23,370 nucleotides of DNA, taken from the NCBI GenBank assembly GCA_002439805.1, contig DJPQ01000094.1, positions 548 to 23,917 of the forward strand, given 5' to 3'. Numbering within the stretch: the stretch's first letter is position 1; the number at the start of each line of letters is the position of its first letter. This DNA is from Bacteroidales bacterium UBA6408 (GTDB lineage Bacteria; Bacteroidota; Bacteroidia; Bacteroidales; UBA932). The notes below the pieces were generated by a model. The model had not been told where the DNA came from. It saw only the letters and a program-made list of their open reading frames with translations, and made no database searches. Shown here one piece after another: positions 1-8,030 of this stretch. The position numbers and the translations under genes are program-made.

Positions 1-852
1 CTGGCGTTCGCCGGAGTGGATCTTCCTGCCAAGTATAACGGCGAGCCGCCCAAGATCGAAGGCATGCACTACGACTATGACACCTATGTTGAAGGCCGTG
101 CGGCCTATTTCAAGAAGCTCTTCAGCGAGATAAGGAAAATATGGCCGGGAGCCAGATTCATTTTCGAGCCTACGAGCATCTATTCTCACTGGATAAAGGA
201 TGTCGAGAACCGTCCCGACGCCAAGGAACTCATGCCGGATCTTTTGATACAGGAAGGCTCCGGAATGGGAGGCGGCGACATTCAGTTTGTTGACGACAAA
301 AATATTTTCAACTCCCCTCTTTTCAAGGATATGCCCGAGGCCCGGCTGCGTTCCATGCTGGGATGCACCACTCCTGACGTATGGAGAGAAGACCGCAACA
401 GAATCATTGCAGGAAATGCGGCCGCAGTGGGTTCGACTTTCTTCTGGAAATCGCGTTTCGGTGGCACGGGAGACATGCCTTCCTACCAGAGCATCAGGGA
501 AGTGCCTGACAGGCTGAAACTTATCAGGGTCGTTTCCATCTGGGAAAACAAGAATGCCACCCCTCTGGACCAGCGCAAATGGGATTCAAAGACAGGCATT
601 TACACCTCTCCTACAGCCTATCTCTCGCCGGACGGCTATGCCGCGGTGCAGTACGAGACAGGGCGCATCTTCGTTGTCTTCAACAAGGCTGACGGAAAGA
701 TAGTGTTCCCTCCAGCCGTAGGCAAGCGTGCCTTCGACACGGACGACATGTTCATGGAATGGGGCGAGGTCGATGACATAGAAGTGTCTCCTGACGGGGT
801 AATGACATTGAAGAACCCTGAGGGAGTCGGTGAAGGATATATTCTTAAGTAA
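1..852 (+). CDS. Probable secreted glycoside hydrolase-like protein, 3' part only
   Basis: The frame is open from the first base of the window, so the start lies upstream; the visible part is 283 codons plus TAA. An in-frame GTG at 16 is not a credible start because coding sequence continues before it. The first half looks like part of an alpha/beta barrel: helix-like segments such as YVEGRAAYFKKLFSEIRKIW are followed by a strand-like RFIFEPTS, and aromatic and acidic residues recur (EPTSIYSHW, LLIQEGSG). The last 70 residues look like a small beta-sandwich (YLSPDGYAAVQYETGRIFVV). That layout is common in secreted Bacteroidales glycosidases, and the neighbours (BACON lipoprotein, GH31-GH43) support a glycan role. 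I cannot name the family or catalytic residues. It ends 20 bp before the next gene and is probably cotranscribed with it. Confidence 0.6.
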   Translation: MAFAGVDLPAKYNGEPPKIEGMHYDYDTYVEGRAAYFKKLFSEIRKIWPGARFIFEPTSIYSHWIKDVENRPDAKELMPDLLIQEGSGMGGGDIQFVDDKNIFNSPLFKDMPEARLRSMLGCTTPDVWREDRNRIIAGNAAAVGSTFFWKSRFGGTGDMPSYQSIREVPDRLKLIRVVSIWENKNATPLDQRKWDSKTGIYTSPTAYLSPDGYAAVQYETGRIFVVFNKADGKIVFPPAVGKRAFDTDDMFMEWGEVDDIEVSPDGVMTLKNPEGVGEGYILK

Positions 853-872
853 TCACATAATAAAAATAGAAA

Positions 873-2204
873 ATGAAAAGATTTAACATTGCGGGTTGGA
901 GACTTGGAGTGGCAGCTCTTGCATTGGTGGCGTTCGCCGGGTCATGCAGCCCCTCGGCCAAGGATGACATCGAAGTGGCCGGATACTTCGAGATGTCGGA
1001 GGAAAGCACAAAGCAGTTCAAAGACGGTGTCGATGTAGACTACCATCAGAAGACAGTGACGTTCAACTTCAAGACTAATTACAGTTGGAAAGCCTCCGTG
1101 GTCTATCTCTCGGAAGATGAAGGCTGGTGTTCGGTGCGTCCTGCGGAGGAACAATCCGACGGGGAGACGAGCTTTGATTTGGTCATAGCCCGGAACGAAG
1201 GCCAAGTAGCGCGTGAGGCCACGCTGAAACTCACCGCCGGGGAATACAGCGGGACAATGAGCATCAGGCAGGCTTCAAGCATATTCTTTGAGGTCTCGTC
1301 CGATGAAGACCTGTCCAAGTACCCTGCTGCCGGAGGTATGATCCAGATCAAGGTGCGTGCAAATGTCCCATACACCCAGACTGTGAGCACGACGGGTAAG
1401 GATTGGATAAAGCATGCCGAGACACAGCCCGATGAGACGGATCCATATACCCATATTGAGGTCTATAAAGTTTACGAATACGATAATGAGGAATCTCCGC
1501 GCTCTGCATCCATCGAGTTCAAGGGCGAGGGTATCCGCGGCAAGAAGACCATGGTGATTAACCAGAAGAACAGGCCGAACCCATACCTTATCGCCGATCC
1601 GGGCGGAAAGTCCTGGCTGTTGCTTGACATGGAGAACGCAGGTCTTATACCTGCCTATGACAATGAAAACCCTGTTGACTATCCGTTCAAACCAGATGGA
1701 ATACTCGCGGCGGGCACTGAGGTTTCATCTATTGTAGATAATCCTAATCCAAGCGGAATCAACACCTCCGGCAAATGTGTGATCTGGAATTATCCTTTGG
1801 ACGGCAATGGTGGAGTCAACCAATGGTGGGAAGGCGGATTCGCTGTTTCGGACAATACCAAATACATAGATCTTACCCGTTGGGACCGCATGTCATTTGA
1901 TGTTTACTATGAGTCTGACGAGGCCGACGTCGAAGGCATCTACGAGTACCGTTTCTATCTGGGAACGAAAAGCGGCAACGTTAAGGTTGAAGTCGGCTCG
2001 CAGGACCTTCGTAAAGGCCAGTGGCACAGGATAACCGTGTATTTCAAGGACCTGAACTTCGAGGGCGGGAATCGGACCATTCTGGAGCAAAGCCAGTCAT
2101 TCCGCACCCTGTTCAACTGGTGGAACTGGAAAGATAAAGACAAGCAGAGGATTTACCTTGACAACTTCACCCTTGAACGCGACATTGATCTTGGCGAGCA
2201 ATAA
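873..2204 (+). CDS. BACON-domain surface lipoprotein with C-terminal glycan-binding-like domain
   Basis: 443 residues. The N-terminus is a lipoprotein signal ending AGSC (lipid Cys about residue 25). Two BACON-type immunoglobulin-like modules follow, about residues 50-135 and 137-233. Both show the spacing of a central W (NYSWKASV; GKDWIKH), an R/A-rich strand (AREATLKL; RSASIEF) and a closing IRQA/INQK strand. Residues about 240-443 form an aromatic-rich domain (WLLLDMENAG, NQWWEGGF, RIYLDNFTLER) resembling jelly-roll carbohydrate-binding modules. BACON modules usually act as spacers that hold a binding domain away from the outer membrane, so a surface glycan-binding role is likely; the ligand is unknown. 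The ATG at 873 has an A-rich leader and lies 20 bp after the previous stop. A hairpin terminator follows the stop. Confidence 0.85.
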   Translation: MKRFNIAGWRLGVAALALVAFAGSCSPSAKDDIEVAGYFEMSEESTKQFKDGVDVDYHQKTVTFNFKTNYSWKASVVYLSEDEGWCSVRPAEEQSDGETSFDLVIARNEGQVAREATLKLTAGEYSGTMSIRQASSIFFEVSSDEDLSKYPAAGGMIQIKVRANVPYTQTVSTTGKDWIKHAETQPDETDPYTHIEVYKVYEYDNEESPRSASIEFKGEGIRGKKTMVINQKNRPNPYLIADPGGKSWLLLDMENAGLIPAYDNENPVDYPFKPDGILAAGTEVSSIVDNPNPSGINTSGKCVIWNYPLDGNGGVNQWWEGGFAVSDNTKYIDLTRWDRMSFDVYYESDEADVEGIYEYRFYLGTKSGNVKVEVGSQDLRKGQWHRITVYFKDLNFEGGNRTILEQSQSFRTLFNWWNWKDKDKQRIYLDNFTLERDIDLGEQ

Positions 2205-2240
2205 TAAGGGCCGCTTGTTTATTGGATTTTTATAATTACG

Positions 2241-2280
2241 ACAGCCCCTTGATTCCATAACGGCGGAATCAAGGAGCTGT
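2241..2280 (+). terminator. Hairpin terminator after the BACON lipoprotein gene
   Basis: Arm 2241-2256 (ACAGCCCCTTGATTCC) pairs with 2265-2280 (GGAATCAAGGAGCTGT) over 16 positions with one mismatch, around an 8-base loop. It starts 37 bases after the stop at 2204. The tail TATTAGAAAC has only a few T, so it is a strong RNA hairpin but not a textbook intrinsic terminator. Confidence 0.7.
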
Positions 2281-2301
2281 TATTAGAAACATAATGCAGG
2301 T

Positions 2302-2309
2302 TATTTTTG
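2302..2309 (+). promoter_or_regulatory. Possible Bacteroidetes -7 promoter box upstream of GH31-GH43
   Basis: TATTTTTG matches the TAnnTTTG -7 consensus of the Bacteroidetes primary sigma factor exactly and sits 37 bases before the ATG, after the preceding terminator. No convincing TTTG -33 element is seen 19-21 bases upstream, so this rests on the -7 box and position only. Confidence 0.4.
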
Positions 2310-2346
2310 AAGATTTCTAAATAATCAGCATCGTCACAGACATGAA

Positions 2347-5010
2347 ATGAAAAAAATAATACTCATAATCCTCTCCCTCGGCCTTGCCATTGCCGCAGCG
2401 GCGCAGGAAGTAAAGGAAATCGACATCCTCCCCGGCGAGAAATGGTGGGGAGGGGCGAGCGGACTTGGAGAGAAGATGCCGTACAGCGCGGTGGACGCGG
2501 ACCTTCAATGGCAGAATTTTAACAGCCAGACAACTCCGCTGCTTGTCTCCAGCAGGGGGCGCTACATCTGGTGCGACGGCCCGTTCCGTTTCCGGGTGAA
2601 CGACGGAAAGCTTCGCGTTGACGCCGTAAGGGGAACAGTGGAGCTCGCCTCGGGCGGAAGCACGCTGAGGGAGGCCTATCTTGCCGCAATAAGGAAGCAT
2701 CTGGCGCCGGACGGCAAACTGCCACCAGCCATGTTCTTCTCGAAGCCGCAGTACAACACATGGATTGAACTGATGTACGACCAGAATCAGGCGGACATTC
2801 TGGAATATGCAAGGGGCATTGTCGGCAACGGCTTTCCTGCCGGCATACTGATGATCGACGACAACTGGCAGAAGGACTACGGCAATTTTGAGTTCCGTCC
2901 GGACAAGTTTCCCGATCCCAAGGGAATGGTGGACGAACTCCACGCCATGGGCTTTAAGGTGATGCTGTGGGTCAGTCCGTTCGTGTCCCCCGACAGCGAG
3001 GAATACAGGTCCCTGATGGACAAGGGCTACCTGACCAAAAGGAAAGGGAGCAACATGCCGGCAATCCATGAATGGTGGAACGGAGCGAGTGCCTGCTACG
3101 ACCTGAGCAACCCCGAGGCCTGCGCCCATCTTCGCGATGTCCTCAAGAAAATGCAGCGGGACTACGGCATCGACGGCTTCAAGTTCGACGCCGGAGACCC
3201 CGATCAGTATCAGGAAGACAAGATCACTGTCTTTGACGGCAAGTCCTATGACGACGACCAGACTTGTCTCTGGTCAAGACTCGGCCTCGATTTCCCCTAC
3301 AACGAATTCCGCGCTTCGTGGAAGGCGGGCGGTATGCCTTTGGTGCAGCGCCTTGGAGACAAGAAATACTCATGGGAGGGAGTCGCGAGCCTCGTGCCTT
3401 CGATGACGGCCGCAGGCCTGCTCGGATATGCCTACACCTGCCCGGACATGATCGGCGGCGGGGAATACAAGAGTTTCCTCGGCATCGACCCGGAGGAATT
3501 CGACCAGTCGCTGATTGTCCGTTCCTGCCAGATACACTCGATGATGCCTATGATGCAGTTCTCCGTGGCCCCGTGGCGGATTCTGAACAAGGAGAACCTC
3601 GAAACATGCGTCAAATACGCCAAATGGCACGAGCGGCTCGGGGACTACATACTCTCCTGTGCAAGAAATGCCTCTATCACCGGCGAGCCTATAGTGCGTC
3701 ACATGGAATACTCCTTCCCGGGCCAGGGCTTCGAAGACTGCAAAGACCAGTACATGCTCGGGGACAGATACCTCGTCGCTCCCGTAATGTCAGCGGAGGA
3801 CGTCCGCACGGTGAAGCTTCCCGAAGGCAAATGGCGCGATGACGAGGGCAAAATCTATAGGGGAGGGAAGACCTACACCATCAAAGTTCCTCTTTCCCGT
3901 CTTCTCTGGTTCGAGCCTGCTGACAGGAACGCCTCCGTCGACAACGAATCGTTCCGCCCCGGGGAAATATGGACGGACACGGAAGGAAAAATCATCAATG
4001 CCCACGGCGCCGGCCTGCTCTACCGTGACGGAAAATACTGGATGTACGGCGAACACAAGAATCAGAGCGGACTGGCACTTGATGGGGTGCACTGCTACTC
4101 CTCCACGGACCTTTACAACTGGAAGGACGAAGGGCTTGCGCTGAAGGTGGATCCGGACGGATCGGGCAGCGACATCGAGTCCGGCTGCATTCTGGAGCGT
4201 CCCAAGGTCATCTATAACGAAAAGACAGGCAAATACGTCATGTGGTTCCACCTTGAGCTCAAGGGGCAGGCCTATGCCGCGGCGAGATACGGAGTCGCGA
4301 CAGCCGACAACCCCGCCGGCCCGTTCAGGTTCCTTCGCTCCGGGAGGGTGAATCCGGGCAAATGGGCGCTGGACATAAACGACTGGCAGAAGGAACAGGA
4401 TTGGGGCGACCCGGTGTTTTGGGAAGTGGATACGGACCTTTACATCGAGAGCATAAGACAGGGGATGCTTTTCAAGCGTGACTTTTCCGGAGGGCAGATG
4501 GCGCGTGACCAGACCGTGTTTGTCGATGATGACGGAAAGGCCTATCACATCTATGCCTCGGAGGAGAACTACACCCTCCAGATAGCGGAGCTCACCGACG
4601 ACTACACCGCCCACACGGGAAAGTATGCGCGGGCGTTTGCCGGACGGTCGATGGAGGCTCCGGCCATATTCAAGAAAGACGGCAAATACTATCTGATGAT
4701 GTCAGGCTGCTCCGGCTGGGCTCCGAATGCTGCGAGAACGGCCGTCGCCGACAACATTTTCGGTCCTTGGAAGGAACTCGGCAACCCGTGCGCGGGCGAG
4801 GGCGCGGAACTGACCTACCGCTCCCAGAGCACCTATATTCTCAAGCTTCGGGAGACAAAGGACATCAGGCTCTCAGGCCGGGAACAGTACATCTATGTAG
4901 GTGACAGATGGAATCCGGACGATCTGCTCGACTCCCGCTACATCTGGCTTCCGATACGCTTTGAGGGTGACCGCTTCCTCGTGGACTGGATGGGCGAGTG
5001 GAAGTATTGA
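2347..5010 (+). CDS. Secreted GH31-GH43 fusion glycosidase
   Basis: 887 residues with a Sec signal peptide (about 1-19, ending AAAAQ). Residues about 20-525 are a GH31-like barrel. The nucleophile region is DGFKFDAGD with Asp281, and downstream comes SWEG...SLVPSM...LGY...PDMIGG (Asp367). This pattern is closest, by recall, to MYORG-type GH31 enzymes, one of which is an alpha-galactosidase. The usual acid/base loop appears shortened; Glu344 is the nearest acidic residue, so I do not assign the acid/base. From about residue 537 a second enzyme begins with INAHGAGLLYRDGKYW, SSTDLYNWKDEG, ERPK (Glu617), MEAPAIF (Glu770) and YRSQSTYI (Gln827). This is a GH43-like five-bladed propeller resembling the exo-beta-1,3-galactanase branch, in which a Gln replaces the usual catalytic base. 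No stop or frameshift lies between the parts. A galactose-containing substrate is plausible but inferred. Confidence 0.85.
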   Translation: MKKIILIILSLGLAIAAAAQEVKEIDILPGEKWWGGASGLGEKMPYSAVDADLQWQNFNSQTTPLLVSSRGRYIWCDGPFRFRVNDGKLRVDAVRGTVELASGGSTLREAYLAAIRKHLAPDGKLPPAMFFSKPQYNTWIELMYDQNQADILEYARGIVGNGFPAGILMIDDNWQKDYGNFEFRPDKFPDPKGMVDELHAMGFKVMLWVSPFVSPDSEEYRSLMDKGYLTKRKGSNMPAIHEWWNGASACYDLSNPEACAHLRDVLKKMQRDYGIDGFKFDAGDPDQYQEDKITVFDGKSYDDDQTCLWSRLGLDFPYNEFRASWKAGGMPLVQRLGDKKYSWEGVASLVPSMTAAGLLGYAYTCPDMIGGGEYKSFLGIDPEEFDQSLIVRSCQIHSMMPMMQFSVAPWRILNKENLETCVKYAKWHERLGDYILSCARNASITGEPIVRHMEYSFPGQGFEDCKDQYMLGDRYLVAPVMSAEDVRTVKLPEGKWRDDEGKIYRGGKTYTIKVPLSRLLWFEPADRNASVDNESFRPGEIWTDTEGKIINAHGAGLLYRDGKYWMYGEHKNQSGLALDGVHCYSSTDLYNWKDEGLALKVDPDGSGSDIESGCILERPKVIYNEKTGKYVMWFHLELKGQAYAAARYGVATADNPAGPFRFLRSGRVNPGKWALDINDWQKEQDWGDPVFWEVDTDLYIESIRQGMLFKRDFSGGQMARDQTVFVDDDGKAYHIYASEENYTLQIAELTDDYTAHTGKYARAFAGRSMEAPAIFKKDGKYYLMMSGCSGWAPNAARTAVADNIFGPWKELGNPCAGEGAELTYRSQSTYILKLRETKDIRLSGREQYIYVGDRWNPDDLLDSRYIWLPIRFEGDRFLVDWMGEWKY

Positions 5011-5101
5011 AGCCGTGCGTGAAGGACTGAAATAGTTTCTGAGAAAAATTTATACGGCCAATGAGTATAAAACGCAAGTTTCTGCGGTCTATAGCATCGT
5101 G

Positions 5102-5125
5102 GAATCGGGGGAATACGCCCGATTC
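5102..5125. other. Intergenic hairpin between GH31-GH43 and the oxidoreductase gene
   Basis: GAATCGGG (5102-5109) and CCCGATTC (5118-5125) form a perfect 8-bp stem with an 8-base loop, about 90 bases after the GH31-GH43 stop. No T-run follows immediately, so it may be a weak terminator or an RNA stability element. The remainder of this 178-base gap is A/T-rich and holds no convincing gene. Confidence 0.4.
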
Positions 5126-5188
5126 TGCGTTGTGGCTAATAACTGATTACTTTTTGCCCGTGCTGGAGACGTGGGCGTTAACTATATC

Positions 5189-6268
5189 ATGATGAAGAAA
5201 ATAAAGGTCGGACTTATCGGTTACGGACGAATGGGCGGGTTCTTCGCGGACGAGTTCCAAAAGAGCGAGAAATGGGACTTGAAGTACATCTGCGACGTTT
5301 CCGATGCTTCTCTGGGCATTGCCGCAGAGAAGTTTCCCGATGTCGTCAGAACCAGGGATGAGGACGAGATATTCAATGACCCTGAGGTGGAGGTGGTGGC
5401 CCTGACCGCACTTGCCGACACGCGGCTCGGCCGTGTGCGGAAGGCTGTGGCGACGGGGAAGAACATAATAATGGAGAAGCCGATAGCCGACACCATAGAG
5501 CGTGAGTGGGAAGTCGTCAGGGAGACGGAGAACTCCGGACTCCTTTCGACGGTTGACCTTTACCTGCGTAACTCCTGGTACTACAACGAACTGAAGGACG
5601 TGATCCTCTCCGGTGAACTCGGCGAGCTTGCCATTGTCCGCCTTTGTCACATGACGCCCGGCCTGTCACCGGGGGAGGGTCATCACGAGTTCGAGGGGCC
5701 GGCATTCCACGACTGCGGGATGCACTACATCGACATCGCGCGCTGGCTCACCGGCAGCGAGTACAAGACCTGGCACGCGCAGGCCATCCGCCTTTGGGAA
5801 TGGAAGGACCCGTGGTGGCTCCAGACCCACGGGACATTCGAGAACGGAGTGGTCTTCGACATCACGCAGGGACACAACTACGGCCAGCTGGCAAAGGACC
5901 AGACGCACAACTCCTATGCGGACATCATCGGCACGAAGGGCATAGCCCGCATGAGCCACGACTTCAAGACGGCCGTGGTCGACATCCACGGGGTCACGCG
6001 CACGGAGAGGATAGAGCGGCCGTACGGAGGTAAGAACATCGACAAGCTCATCGACGTCTATGCCGACTGCCTGCGGAACGGGACCACAGACCCGAGGCTT
6101 CCGTCGCTCAGGGATGCCGCCATCGCGTCGGAGTTTGCCTGGAAGATGCTCGACGATGCCCGGACGCACGACCTCCCGATGAAGGGCACCCACGAGGAGC
6201 TGGAGCAGATCTGGGAGCGCAGACGTACGGCGACCGAAGGCTACGGGCTTATCCGTCAGCACTGTTAG
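5189..6268 (+). CDS. Cytoplasmic Gfo/Idh/MocA-family sugar oxidoreductase
   Basis: 359 residues from ATG 5189; ATG 5192 is equally possible. An upstream in-frame GTG at 5171 adds only six unconserved residues. There is no signal peptide, so the protein is cytoplasmic. The N-terminus is a Rossmann NAD(P)-binding fold (KVGLIGYGRMG), followed by the family's EKPIADT motif (the EKP lysine is the usual catalytic or substrate-binding residue) and the C-terminal dimerization/substrate domain with HDCGMHYIDIARWL. Such enzymes oxidize or reduce sugar hydroxyls with bound NAD(P). In the gene order here it occupies the place of BT2159 in the 3-keto-glycoside gene set, where I infer it interconverts a 3-keto sugar and the normal sugar inside the cell. 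An MYORG-like GH31-GH43 gene precedes it and an exported paralog follows. Confidence 0.88.
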   Translation: MMKKIKVGLIGYGRMGGFFADEFQKSEKWDLKYICDVSDASLGIAAEKFPDVVRTRDEDEIFNDPEVEVVALTALADTRLGRVRKAVATGKNIIMEKPIADTIEREWEVVRETENSGLLSTVDLYLRNSWYYNELKDVILSGELGELAIVRLCHMTPGLSPGEGHHEFEGPAFHDCGMHYIDIARWLTGSEYKTWHAQAIRLWEWKDPWWLQTHGTFENGVVFDITQGHNYGQLAKDQTHNSYADIIGTKGIARMSHDFKTAVVDIHGVTRTERIERPYGGKNIDKLIDVYADCLRNGTTDPRLPSLRDAAIASEFAWKMLDDARTHDLPMKGTHEELEQIWERRRTATEGYGLIRQHC

Positions 6269-6284
6269 TCCGGGGCTTCGTCAT

Positions 6285-6315
6285 CCTGAATCCGCCGGCT
6301 GTCCGGATTGACAGG
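6285..6315. other. Intergenic hairpin between the two oxidoreductase genes
   Basis: CCTG-A-ATCCG (6285-6294) can pair with CGGAT-TGA-CAGG (6304-6315), giving two short stems separated by a small internal loop. It lies 17 bases after the upstream stop and is not followed directly by a T-run. It could be a partial terminator or an RNA stability element that adjusts expression along the gene set. Confidence 0.35.
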
Positions 6316-6360
6316 CAGCCACACCACAGAGATTTTTATTAACACAAATACTGTTTGATT

Positions 6361-7878
6361 ATGTCTAAAGAACTATCCAGAAGAACATTTCTGAAGGTCG
6401 GAGCCGCAGCTGCGGCCGGTCTTGCCGTCGCTCCGAATGTCCTCTTTGCCGGCAACTCCGAGAGCGAGGCCGGCAAGAAGCCAAAGAAGCCTCTTGACAG
6501 GAAGCTCAAGATTCTCGCCGTCGGCGTCGGCGGAAGGGGAGCGAGCGTGCTCCAGGCTCTCGAGACAGAGGACATCATAGGACTGTGCGACGTCGACTGG
6601 AAATATGCCGACCATGTCTTCAAGCGCTATCCCAAGGCGAAGAAGTACAACGACTACCGCGTCATGTTCAAGGAACTGCTTCCGGAATGTGACGCCGTCA
6701 TGTGCGCTACCGCCGACCACACCCACGCAATCATCTGTGCGGAGGCCCTTGCGGCCGGCAAGCACGTCTATTGCGAGAAGCCTCTCACCCACACGGTCTA
6801 TGAGTCCAGGCTTCTGACCAAGCTTGCAGCCAAGGCCGGCGTTGCCACGCAGATGGGCAATCAGGGCGCGTCCAATGAGGGCGTGCGGCTTGCCTGCGAG
6901 TGGATCTGGAACGGCGAGATCGGCGAGGTAACCAAGGTTGACGCCTTCACCGACCGCCCAATCTGGCCTCAGGGTCTTGAGCGTCCGGCGGAGCAGATGA
7001 GCGTGCCTTCAACCCTCAACTGGGATGCGTTCATAGGCCCGGCCCCGATGCGTCCGTACCATTCCATCTACACCCCGTGGAACTTCCGAGGCTGGTGGGA
7101 CTTCGGCACCGGCGCTCTCGGTGACATGGCCTGCCACATCCTCCACGCTCCGTTCAAGGCCCTGAACCTCGGCTACCCGATTCATGTACAGGGCTCTTCG
7201 ACCAAGCTTCTCAGCGAGTCCTGCCCTTCGGCGCAGCATGTGAAGTACATCTTCCCTGCCCGCGACAATATGCCTAAGGTGGCGATGCCTGAGGTTGAAC
7301 TCAACTGGTACGACGGCGGTCTTCTTCCGGACAGGCCTGAGGGTCTTCCTGCCGGAGTGGACATGAACTACTGGGGCGGCGCCGTGATTTTTCACGGAAC
7401 GAAGGACACGCTCATCTGCGGCTGCTACGGATCCCGTCCATACCTTGTTTCCGGAAGGGTTCCCGATGCTCCTAAGCTTCTTCGCCGGGTTCCTTCTATC
7501 AGTGACGACTTCACTGTCAACCATGTTCAGGACTGGGTTCGTGCCTGCAAGGAGGATCCGTCAGTCCGCGTGCCTGCGGCATCCGACTTCAGCGAGGCGG
7601 GTCCGTTCAACGAGATGGTAGTGATGGGAGTGCTCGCAATCCGTCTTCAGGGGCTCAACCAGGTGCTTGACTGGGACGGCGCGAACATGAGATTCACCAA
7701 CATCCCTGCCGACGCGACGGTGAAGTCCATGATCAAGGACGGCTTCTCCATCCACGACGGTCACCCGACATTCGAGAACACCTACACCGATCCGGTGGAT
7801 GCGAACCAGTTCGCGGCCGAGCTCATCAAACACAACTATCAGCACGGCTACGAGCTTCCTCCGATGCCTCAGGAATAG
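6361..7878 (+). CDS. Tat-exported Gfo/Idh/MocA-family oxidoreductase (BT2158-like)
   Basis: 505 residues. ATG 6361 gives MSKELSRRTFLK followed by an alanine-rich hydrophobic stretch, a clear twin-arginine signal (Arg7-Arg8) ending near NVLFAG. An in-frame TTG six bases upstream is not needed. The Rossmann motif is KILAVGVGGRGA; the EKP motif is HVYCEKPLTH; the downstream GNQGASNEGVRL, WIWNGEIGEV and RPIWPQG are typical of the long Bacteroidetes/Planctomycetes branch. Tat export fits a protein folded with its nucleotide cofactor before leaving the cytoplasm. The related BT2158 oxidizes C3 hydroxyls of glycosides, and the next gene encodes a DUF1080 protein, so periplasmic C3 oxidation is the best inference. 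GH109 N-acetylgalactosaminidases share the fold and signal type and are the main alternative. Confidence 0.88.
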   Translation: MSKELSRRTFLKVGAAAAAGLAVAPNVLFAGNSESEAGKKPKKPLDRKLKILAVGVGGRGASVLQALETEDIIGLCDVDWKYADHVFKRYPKAKKYNDYRVMFKELLPECDAVMCATADHTHAIICAEALAAGKHVYCEKPLTHTVYESRLLTKLAAKAGVATQMGNQGASNEGVRLACEWIWNGEIGEVTKVDAFTDRPIWPQGLERPAEQMSVPSTLNWDAFIGPAPMRPYHSIYTPWNFRGWWDFGTGALGDMACHILHAPFKALNLGYPIHVQGSSTKLLSESCPSAQHVKYIFPARDNMPKVAMPEVELNWYDGGLLPDRPEGLPAGVDMNYWGGAVIFHGTKDTLICGCYGSRPYLVSGRVPDAPKLLRRVPSISDDFTVNHVQDWVRACKEDPSVRVPAASDFSEAGPFNEMVVMGVLAIRLQGLNQVLDWDGANMRFTNIPADATVKSMIKDGFSIHDGHPTFENTYTDPVDANQFAAELIKHNYQHGYELPPMPQE

Positions 7879-7890
7879 GAATTTGTATGG

Positions 7891-7917
7891 CCGGGCAGGG
7901 GGCATCCCTATGCCCGG
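7891..7917. other. GC-rich hairpin between oxidoreductase and DUF1080 genes
   Basis: CCGGGCA (7891-7897) pairs perfectly with TGCCCGG (7911-7917), and an inner GGG/CCC can extend it past a TA bulge. It begins 12 bases after the stop; a short CTTTTAG lies about 13 bases downstream. It may be a partial terminator within the operon. The rest of the 152-base gap shows nothing else I can support. Confidence 0.5.
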
Positions 7918-8030
7918 GCTGTGCAGAGACTTTTAGAAATAACCGGCTTCGTCAAAAAATCGATGCCCGATGATAAAAGACAAAGCTGAAGCAGTTTATT
8001 TTCAACAATATTAAATCAGTGACAATAGAT

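Noticed and set aside
2317..3129. Long minus-strand frames opposite the GH31-GH43 gene (also 3790-4614).
   Set aside because: The plus-strand frame encodes continuous glycosidase motifs; the antisense products lack domains and credible starts.
6340..6360. TACTGTTTG before the Tat-oxidoreductase gene as a -7 promoter box.
   Set aside because: It has three instead of two bases between TA and TTTG and lies directly against the start codon, leaving almost no leader.
6361..7878. Annotation of the Tat-exported oxidoreductase as a GH109 N-acetylgalactosaminidase.
   Set aside because: The fold and Tat signal would fit, but the GNQG...RPIWPQG motif set and the DUF1080 and TIM-barrel partners favour the 3-keto-glycoside oxidoreductase branch. 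It is kept only as an alternative.
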